This document shows, piece after piece, positions 59,987 to 64,000 of a stretch of 64,000 nt of DNA. Every line of letters begins with the position of its first letter. Within the stretch, counting starts at the first letter, position 1. The DNA lies in the NCBI RefSeq assembly GCF_042242105.1, contig NC_092013.1, forward strand, positions 1,952,001 to 2,016,000, read 5' to 3'. The position numbers and the translations under genes were made by a program. Origin of the DNA: Pempheris klunzingeri (Eukaryota; Chordata; Actinopteri; Acropomatiformes; Pempheridae). The notes under the pieces were generated by a model that saw only the letters and a list, made by a program, of their open reading frames with translations, was not told where the DNA came from and did no database searches.

Positions 59987-62646
59987 TGACACTTGTTGAG
60001 GCCATTTGTTACTCGGTCCAGCTTGAGTCCGTCATGCATCCAAACACTGTCGCTGCAGACGTGTGTCCAAGATGTCTGGGAGATTATTTTGCATCTTACT
60101 TGCTGGTGAGGAGCCGCATGATGTTCCAGTCGCGGGGGAAAATGCTGAGCTTCATCAGGTTTCTGAACACACACAAAATTTTCAGCAAGAACTCCTGCAG
60201 AGAGAGAGTGAGAGAAGAAATGAAGGAGGAGCAGGCAGAAGCCAGACACTCTGACACATAGCGCTTATTGAAAACTAATTTAAAATCACAGTTAAAAGAC
60301 AATTAAGTGTGTGAATTGTTTAAATAACCTGAAGGGCACTTCATTCTATGTGTTGTTGTCTTTGTTCTAAGTGTTATATGTTCTCATGCAGTGTGCTCTG
60401 CTATCTGTACAGTTTCCCCATTTTAACGTATTTGATTTGTCTTGTATTACAGTTACAGTTATTTCTGTATAACAGACCTTTGCTATGGATACAATTCTGA
60501 TAGCGGAGCAATAAAATCATTTTTAAGTCAATATTTTGTGTCAGATTGTTGATTTCTTTAACCCCTTACTGCCTGAATTTATTTACAATTATATAAAAAA
60601 ATTAATTATTTGTGTTTTTGCATTCAAGCAGATGCTAAATTAAGTGGAGATTGTTAATTGGAATATAGCACAGCATAGAATAGTACAATATAATAATAGT
60701 AGAATAAAATATTTATGTATATACACATAAAATATATATATATTTATTTATGTATGTATGCATCTATGTATTAGTGGGATGCAGAGGCCACCTCAGCTGC
60801 ATCAAGACCGGAAGAGGTTTGAGGCGAATTCGCGACAGCAGGCAACAAGGGGTTAACATGAAGCTGTTTAATAAGCAGGATACAGCGAGCAGCGGCTGTT
60901 ATTGCAAAACATCCTGCGTCACTCATTTAGCAATAATGCCATTATCACTCACTTCAGTAGCTGCCTCACACTTGCTCAGGGTGTGTTAATGTGTGCTGTC
61001 CCTGTACTTTAAACTGGACAAATAAATAAAATCCCTTCACAAACGCATCATTTGACGTGTTTGTGACTTCACAGTGACACGACTGTTTATCCGTTCATTC
61101 ATGCACCTTGAGCTCCTCCTTGCTCTGAAAGTTCTCCATCAGGCGCTGGAAGTGGATGTCTGTCATCTGGCGGAGGAGGGACAGCAGGCAGGACACGTAC
61201 TCTCCCTGCCAATAGGAAACCGGGGAGAGGCATGTGAGCCAATCACATTGGTTGGAGATGACAGAGTAAACACTACCAGCTTATTCTAACTACTGTCACT
61301 CTGATAATTGTGATAATACTGTCACGCACTGTTAATAAGGTGAACCCTGCATGTGCAGAGGGACGTGTGGTGGGCAGGGTGAGTAGGCTAGATTCAGATT
61401 GAGCCAAAGTTGAAAGGAGTGAAACAGTCATGTAACTATTAAAAGCTAAAATGTAGGGAATTTACACACGAGACCTCAAAAGAAGTGCACCTGACTCAGA
61501 AAGTAGACATGACACCTCTAGAGTTTAACCAAGACACATACGGTTCTTTTCCAGAAGTAAATATAACAAAGACGGGATGCAATGAGGAACACAGACTTTA
61601 ATTAGAATCATTAAGGTGAAGCAGCATGCAGAGGGGGAGGAGGATGAAGACTGAGTGGTGTTTAATGAGACAGCTAACAGAAGATGTGCTGGTGGACAGA
61701 TGGGTCAGTGACAGGATGCAAGAACAGATGGATTAGAGGAGGGCAAAATCTGAACACTGAGATAATTATCACCTCATTATCCCGACGAGGGGTAAATAAA
61801 CTAAATATTTGTTCTCAAAATTTTGATTTGGGTTATTTCAAATCTGACAGTGTGACAAATTTAGTTCAGACTGAACTTGAAGGTAGATTTTGTCACATTG
61901 TGACCATATAAAGGAACATTACACCATGATGTTAGACTATTGCCCAGCCCTACACGGACAGAGAGGGACACAGGAACAGGGTGGATGAAGATGGTGGGAG
62001 GTGAAGTCGAAGTAGTCGTATTGTTAGTTACTAACAGTGATCTCCGCGGTGCACTGCGGACAGCGTTGACCCCTTACCGCCTCCTGCGATTGGCTCTTGC
62101 TCATGATTGACAGCAGGGTCTGCAGGAGGACGTCCAACAGGGACTCCACCATCATCTCCACCTCCTCCTGCACCGACGTGTCCTGGGGGAAGAGTTGAGA
62201 GAAATCAGGGAGTGAAAAGATGGAAAGGAATGATGAGACGGTGGAGCAGAAAAGACAGGAAGAGCAATTGAAGAAAAAGAAAAGTAAATGGGAAAGTCAG
62301 CGACACATCCATCCATTGTCTACACCGCCTGTCCTTAAGGACACACCTACCACCAATTCAGAGTCACCAGTTAACCTGCGTGTGTTTGATGGTGGGAGGA
62401 AGCTGCAGACAAAACCACACAAGCACGTGGAGAACATGCAAACTCCACACAGACAGGTTCAAGGCTCAAACCACAAAACCTGCCGGCAAGAGGATTTGAA
62501 CCTGGAGCCTTCTTGCTGTGAGGCAACAGTGTCTTTGAATTTCACAGTGTGTCACGATTAGGAGTAATATATCAGATATGTTATATAAATCTCCTGCTTT
62601 TCAGTGTCACACACATGCAGTCTGATGGTTCTAAGCTTCTAGGTTA

Positions 62647-62698
<52 letters not shown>

Positions 62699-62832
62699 CA
62701 GTGAGCTGGTCTTGATGATAGAGAATATAGAGCTGAGTATTCCAGAGCAGATGAGCAGCTCTTTCTGCTGCCTCAGATGGAGATGGATGTGATGCAGGAC
62801 CACAGGAAGCAGGATCCTTCGAGACTCTGAGG

Positions 62833-62907
<75 letters not shown>

Positions 62908-63119
62908 GATTATCCAGTGGGGTCCTTATGGTTTCTTGGATGTAGCAGCTTGGACTAATTGTATGAATGAGTATCCAGCAGGTAGCACAACAATGTGCTA
63001 TTCTATTATTCTGAACTTGTATAATTGCTGTATTTTTGTTGTATTTCTTAACTTTTGTTGTGTTTCTAAGTCAAATTCCTGTGTATCTTGTGCATTTACT
63101 GGATAAAGTGATTCTGAAT

Positions 63120-63168
<49 letters not shown>

Positions 63169-63394
63169 GTCTTTCATCTTGTAGGGAGGTATGAATCACA
63201 CCTGGGAACGAGAAGAGCCTGCTGTCCACCGTGCGGGCTATGGACTGCAGCTTGACCACATCCATGGACTGTCCTATGTGCACCGTGGACGGCATGCTGC
63301 CCAGAGTGCCGCGCACAAACTCGGCCACTTCCTGCACCGTGAACATCTGCAGCAGCTCGTCAAAGATCGCTGGGAACGAGTTCAACAGAGCGGC
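42788..63394 (-). CDS. dock3: DOCK3, C-terminal 1322 residues (31 exons; 5' part beyond right edge)
   Basis: DOCK3 (MOCA) is a neuronal guanine-nucleotide exchange factor that activates Rac through its DHR-2 domain. Thirty-one GT-AG exons, listed separately, give 3969 coding bases in one frame ending at TAG (42788-42790). Identity rests on family blocks: HIGQSMDVVKLQSIARTVDS and SRRILLPVVLHHIHLHLRQQ near the start, DHR-2 blocks such as QIYAVTPVP, and the DOCK3-type tail SPLHPIPASPTSPQS, PPALPPKPY and final AWEHG. Known vertebrate DOCK3 is about 2030 residues, so roughly the last two thirds is here. The DHR-1 lipid-binding and SH3 regions should be to the right. The tail has several SH3-ligand motifs. 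Confidence 0.95.
43739..44009. mobile_element. MITE-like element with TAAAGGACCAGT ends
   Basis: Terminal inverted repeats of about 24 bp: TAAAGGACCAGTGTGAAGG on the left, and TAAATCCTACAGACTGGTCC plus TTTA on the right. Length 271 bp, in the last dock3 intron. A related, longer but end-damaged copy is at 54116-54480. Confidence 0.75.
44740..45050. repeat. Purine-rich GGA/GAA low-complexity tracts
   Basis: GGA/GAA repeats at about 44757-44792 and 44940-44990, with GA-rich sequence between and beyond; also GACA repeats near 44706-44727. dock3 exon w30 lies between them. Confidence 0.9.
44797..44882 (-). CDS. dock3: dock3 exon w30
   Basis: QHLSMHFDAFHHQVSDLPPA to RSLRK, 86 nt, ends in phase 0. 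Has a PPALPAR motif. A GGA/CCT-rich tract directly follows the donor. Confidence 0.92.
46102..46160. repeat. CA microsatellite with TC tail
   Basis: Downstream of the w29 donor on the minus strand. Confidence 0.95.
46177..46296 (-). CDS. dock3: dock3 probable cassette exon w29
   Basis: 120 nt, phase 1/1, with a strong polypyrimidine-CCCTCAG acceptor and a GTATGA donor. Encodes SWSLDSGTREAFPFL and then MAPPVPPRNLPHG, containing a PPVPPR SH3-ligand motif. Joining w28 directly to w30 also keeps frame and gives AEKGQHLSMHFDAF, close to the mammalian sequence, so this exon is probably optional. Confidence 0.7.
46439..46466. repeat. GT microsatellite
   Basis: Between w28 and w29 of dock3. Confidence 0.95.
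46476..46563 (-). CDS. dock3: dock3 exon w28
   Basis: PTNFQRALFHQVIGPCKPCS to VAEK, 88 nt. A GT tract begins 10 bp beyond the donor. Confidence 0.93.
46789..46907 (-). CDS. dock3: dock3 exon w27
   Basis: GSPSLPDKYRHNREMLMLLP to TENGQ, 119 nt, a conserved tail block. Confidence 0.93.
47370..47451 (-). CDS. dock3: dock3 exon w26
   Basis: PSPSSSSLSSTHSAPSQMIN to SSIR, 82 nt. Mammalian DOCK3, as I recall it, has about 24 more residues before this block; I find no exon for them between w25 and w26. Confidence 0.9.
48472..48616 (-). CDS. dock3: dock3 exon w25
   Basis: PIAVLTPVRNSSSSLSSHNS to FYRMQ, 145 nt, serine-rich. The CCTCCTCCCAG acceptor at 48617 was chosen because it restores phase with w24. 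Confidence 0.87.
48885..48975. repeat. GA/GGGGA low-complexity tract
   Basis: Imperfect repeats of AGAGAGAGAGGGGG type in a dock3 intron. Minus-strand frames through it (Ser/Leu/Pro repeats) are artefacts. Confidence 0.92.
49396..49690. mobile_element. Inverted-repeat element in dock3 intron
   Basis: 49428-49482 (GATCCTTTTGGTTTAACC...) is the reverse complement, with some mismatches, of 49639-49690 (CTGGTGGCTTCGAGGAGAGC...). The arms are about 52-55 bp around a ~155-bp centre. One arm plus its outer flank also occurs at 14166-14252. Confidence 0.65.
49944..50047 (-). CDS. dock3: dock3 exon w24
   Basis: GLPGLDKAGVNTPRGILASH, then SPMSPESFKLMHRH; start of the low-complexity tail, with Ser-Pro sites suitable for proline-directed kinases. 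Ends in phase 2. Confidence 0.92.
50470..50586 (-). CDS. dock3: dock3 exon w23
   Basis: 39 codons, VHVLGVGLAVHEKLVHPEMR to SSLCH, the C-terminal end of DHR-2. Confidence 0.94.
51046..51129 (-). CDS. dock3: dock3 exon w22
   Basis: 28 codons, AFFDKEYITSHPEDTEKITQ to MQEQ, DHR-2 lobe C. Confidence 0.94.
51673..51852 (-). CDS. dock3: dock3 exon w21 (DHR-2 catalytic lobe C)
   Basis: 60 codons, VEVSPLENALSVVENKNLEL to ARYQE. The NGVIDAAVNGG segment corresponds to the nucleotide-sensor loop of DOCK exchange factors; by analogy with DOCK2 and DOCK9 its valine should help expel GDP. This residue assignment is inferred. Confidence 0.95.
51941..52027 (-). CDS. dock3: dock3 exon w20
   Basis: 29 codons, SLWIERTTLILTHPLPGISR to KREL, DHR-2. 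Confidence 0.94.
52795..52961 (-). CDS. dock3: dock3 exon w19
   Basis: LQIYAVTPVPESVSVLQMDR to DNEFK, 167 nt, DHR-2 lobe B with the RFRYDRPFHKG block. Confidence 0.95.
53292..53336. repeat. CA microsatellite
   Basis: Just past the donor of dock3 w18. Confidence 0.97.
53362..53503 (-). CDS. dock3: dock3 exon w18
   Basis: NKEFVCRGHDYERLEAFQQR to LQCDAQ, DHR-2 lobe B; ends in phase 1 with the Tyr codon split. Confidence 0.94.
53684..53788 (-). CDS. dock3: dock3 exon w17
   Basis: 35 codons, KMEAAYYDNIMEQQRLEPEF to FFLR, DHR-2 lobe B. Confidence 0.95.
53900..53986 (-). CDS. dock3: dock3 exon w16
   Basis: 29 codons, CWEFGIPLCRELAFQYESLY to WIR, within DHR-2. A CA tract begins 9 bp beyond the acceptor. 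Confidence 0.94.
53995..54032. repeat. CA microsatellite
   Basis: Just upstream (minus strand) of dock3 w16; its TG complement replaces a normal pyrimidine tract. Confidence 0.97.
54116..54480. mobile_element. Second TAAAGGACC-family MITE, left end damaged
   Basis: Contains CATCTAGTGGTGAGG, GATTGCAACCAACTGAA and CTACTGTAGAAACATGG, and ends CCCTAAATCCTGCAGACTGC plus ACCTTTAA. This is the same family as 43739-44009. It lies in a dock3 intron. Confidence 0.7.
54628..54654. repeat. TG microsatellite
   Basis: Past the donor of dock3 w15. Confidence 0.95.
54680..54828 (-). CDS. dock3: dock3 exon w15
   Basis: AAFTLLLYWELLHWDERPLK to FNKGK; DHR-2 lobe A helices. TG tracts lie on both sides in the same orientation. 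Confidence 0.94.
54865..54910. repeat. TG microsatellite
   Basis: In the 94-bp intron between dock3 w14 and w15, of which it fills about half. Confidence 0.97.
54923..55016 (-). CDS. dock3: dock3 exon w14
   Basis: NFYKSEINKEEMYIRYIHKL to ENYT; start of DHR-2 lobe A, phase 0 in, phase 1 out. Confidence 0.94.
55224..55284 (-). CDS. dock3: dock3 exon w13
   Basis: DCMKGDETENKKIGCTVNLL, 61 nt; leads into the helical lobe A of DHR-2. Confidence 0.93.
55791..55886 (-). CDS. dock3: dock3 exon w12
   Basis: LLEKIEQETWRETGISFVTS to LLDY, 96 nt, phase 2 at both ends. Confidence 0.94.
56188..56214 (-). CDS. dock3: dock3 microexon w11 (27 nt)
   Basis: Encodes TQLFGPYPS with split codons at both ends. 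Its size and phase (2/2) exactly bridge w10 and w12, and the residues match the family. Confidence 0.88.
56380..56465 (-). CDS. dock3: dock3 exon w10
   Basis: VEAELIDKLDSLVSEGKGDE to FGL, 86 nt, ending in phase 2. Confidence 0.94.
56550..56581. repeat. TG microsatellite
   Basis: Past the donor of dock3 w9. Confidence 0.96.
56590..56738 (-). CDS. dock3: dock3 exon w9
   Basis: ENKIHFIPGMIGPFLGVT to KNGNFKQ, 149 nt. Contains the DOCK3/4-type IPIFHDMMDWEQRKNGNF block. Confidence 0.95.
56993..57051 (-). CDS. dock3: dock3 exon w8
   Basis: Short 59-nt exon, YGDMRVMMTYELFSMWQNL; phase 2 in, phase 1 out. Confidence 0.93.
57832..57898. repeat. 15-bp minisatellite
   Basis: Over four tandem copies of AGGACAGATCCCCAC in the intron between dock3 w7 and w8. 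Confidence 0.95.
58667..58699. repeat. GT microsatellite
   Basis: In the dock3 intron between w7 and w8. Confidence 0.96.
59057..59116. repeat. GT microsatellite
   Basis: Ends 6 bp from the donor of dock3 w7; interrupted by GAGT units. Confidence 0.95.
59123..59223 (-). CDS. dock3: dock3 exon w7
   Basis: VWNSYFSLAVLYINQPSLQ to KKVLD, 101 nt. It is enclosed by a GT tract (59057-59116) and a CA tract (59229-59280), each 5 to 6 bp from the splice sites. Confidence 0.93.
59229..59280. repeat. CA microsatellite
   Basis: Starts 5 bp beyond the acceptor of dock3 w7, complementary to 59057-59116. Confidence 0.96.
59869..59944 (-). CDS. dock3: dock3 exon w6
   Basis: IILTTAQYLSPALHKNF to DFDFK, 76 nt; the first base completes an Asn codon with the previous exon. 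Confidence 0.92.
59957..59983. repeat. CA microsatellite
   Basis: Upstream (minus strand) of dock3 w6. Confidence 0.95.
60100..60194 (-). CDS. dock3: dock3 exon w5
   Basis: EFLLKILCVFRNLMK to MRLLTS, 95 nt, ending in phase 2 at AA|GTAAG. Confidence 0.93.
61107..61205 (-). CDS. dock3: dock3 exon w4
   Basis: 33 codons, GEYVSCLLSLLRQM to SKEELK, phase 0 at both ends. Confidence 0.93.
62036..62182 (-). CDS. dock3: dock3 exon w3 (two possible donors)
   Basis: DTSVQEEVEMMVESLLDVLL onward. The long form ends at 62036 and includes RGQRCPQCTAEIT, which I recall in mammalian DOCK3. A GTAAGG donor at 62078 would remove 14 codons and keep frame. Confidence 0.88.
62300..62532 (-). mobile_element. tRNA-derived SINE-like repeat, degenerate
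   Basis: On the minus strand it begins with GTTGCCTCACAGCAAGAAGG, followed by a pol III B-box-like GGTTCAAATCC (62492-62502). The body contains GGAGTTTGCATGTTCTCC and CTGGTGACTCTGAATTGGT, typical of a common fish SINE-like family. The A-box end is truncated. It lies in a dock3 intron. Confidence 0.6.
62650..62695. repeat. TG microsatellite
   Basis: 3 bp from the donor of dock3 w2. Confidence 0.97.
62699..62826 (-). CDS. dock3: dock3 exon w2
   Basis: SRRILLPVVLHH through IIKTSSL, 128 nt. A TG tract begins 4 bp beyond the donor and a CA tract 7 bp beyond the acceptor. Confidence 0.93.
62833..62902. repeat. CA microsatellite
   Basis: 7 bp from the acceptor of dock3 w2; about 70 bp long. Confidence 0.97.
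63125..63165. repeat. CA microsatellite
   Basis: Downstream of the donor of dock3 w1. Confidence 0.97.
63202..63394 (-). CDS. dock3: dock3 exon w1
   Basis: Residues 1-64 of the window product, starting AALLNSFPAIFDELLQMF. Highly conserved helical scaffold between DHR-1 and DHR-2. Starts in phase 0, ends in phase 1. Confidence 0.93.
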
Positions 63395-64000
63395 CTGAGG
63401 AGGACGAGGGAGAGGAGAGGGTGAGTGAAGAGGCAGAGAGGAGGGCAGAGGTGGAGGAGAAGAGGCTGCTAGGTTAATAATGATGTTAGCTTGTGTTTGT
63501 AACGGAGGGAAACATGACCGTGACTTCACTCTGTATTAGAACAAAGAAGAGCAGAGGTGAGTTGAGGGGAACACGGTGAAAAGCTGGATTCCAAAATGAG
63601 CAAAGCTTTTCATCACATCAGACCACAGAGCAACAACATGCTGAAGTAATGGCGTGTGGGCTCATTTCCCTGCAGGCTCGATTTTGTCATCTAGTTTTCG
63701 TACCAAATATCAAGTAAAGTTACAGTCTTCTGTTACACGAAGATGTCAAAGGTGAGAACAAAGCAGCATGTTTATTTTTATCTTTTTTCATTTCATGCTC
63801 TTCACGTGTATTTGTATCATTTAAAGTTGAAGTAGCTAACGAGTGAGCCGTCTCTCTTCCTTCTCATCTCTGTTGAGAGTCAGTTTACTGTGGCAGTGTC
63901 TGGCAAATCACGTTTTAGTCACAACCGTGTAGCTACTATTTGGAGCCAAGTCAAAAGTAGAATATCTCTCAAGTTCAGTGCAGATACTCCAAATATGTGT
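63395..64000 (-). other. dock3 intron at right edge
   Basis: I see no further dock3 exon in these 606 bp. The preceding exon should lie to the right of the window. Confidence 0.6.

Overview
The window is nuclear DNA from a ray-finned fish, probably a percomorph teleost. Several things point to this: small spliced vertebrate exons with GT-AG borders, very many CA/TG microsatellites, short teleost DNA-transposon relics, a tRNA-derived SINE, tandem C2H2 zinc-finger genes with one tiny leader exon each, and a DOCK3 orthologue. Exons were assembled by eye from splice sites, reading phase and domain knowledge; no alignment or transcript was available.

Layout. (1) About 1-6.6 kb, minus strand: the 5' part of a B7/butyrophilin-like immunoglobulin-superfamily gene (copy A), with signal peptide, V-set and one C-set exon; its 3' end lies left of the window. 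(2) 7.8-21.7 kb, plus strand: three tandem C2H2 zinc-finger genes (13, 10 and 11 fingers). Each has a 66-nt leader exon with the same sequence and one large finger exon. Mobile-element debris lies between them: a LINE fragment, a candidate LTR and a long hairpin-forming inverted repeat. (3) 24.1-33.9 kb, minus strand: a complete second immunoglobulin-superfamily gene (copy B) of seven phase-1 exons and 370 residues (signal, V, C, C, stalk, membrane span, short tail). About 4.7 kb around the 5' part of copies A and B is nearly identical, while their C-set exons differ. (4) 35.1-42.8 kb: no recognised gene; the right part is probably dock3 3' UTR. (5) 42.8-63.4 kb, minus strand: the last 31 exons of dock3, encoding 1322 in-frame residues that include the whole DHR-2 exchange domain and the proline-rich tail. 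Upstream dock3 exons lie right of the window.

Biology. The left half is a young, rearranging neighbourhood of presumed immune surface receptors and zinc-finger DNA-binding proteins, both lineage-expanding families. The right half is a conserved neuronal Rac activator. I found no CRISPR, operon or other prokaryotic feature and no convincing wholly new system. The most unusual items are the mosaic receptor duplication, a possible cryptic promoter and signal-peptide exon inside both receptor copies, the nested hairpin inside the third zinc-finger gene, and dock3 exons enclosed by complementary CA/TG repeats, one of them a probable cassette exon with an SH3-ligand motif.
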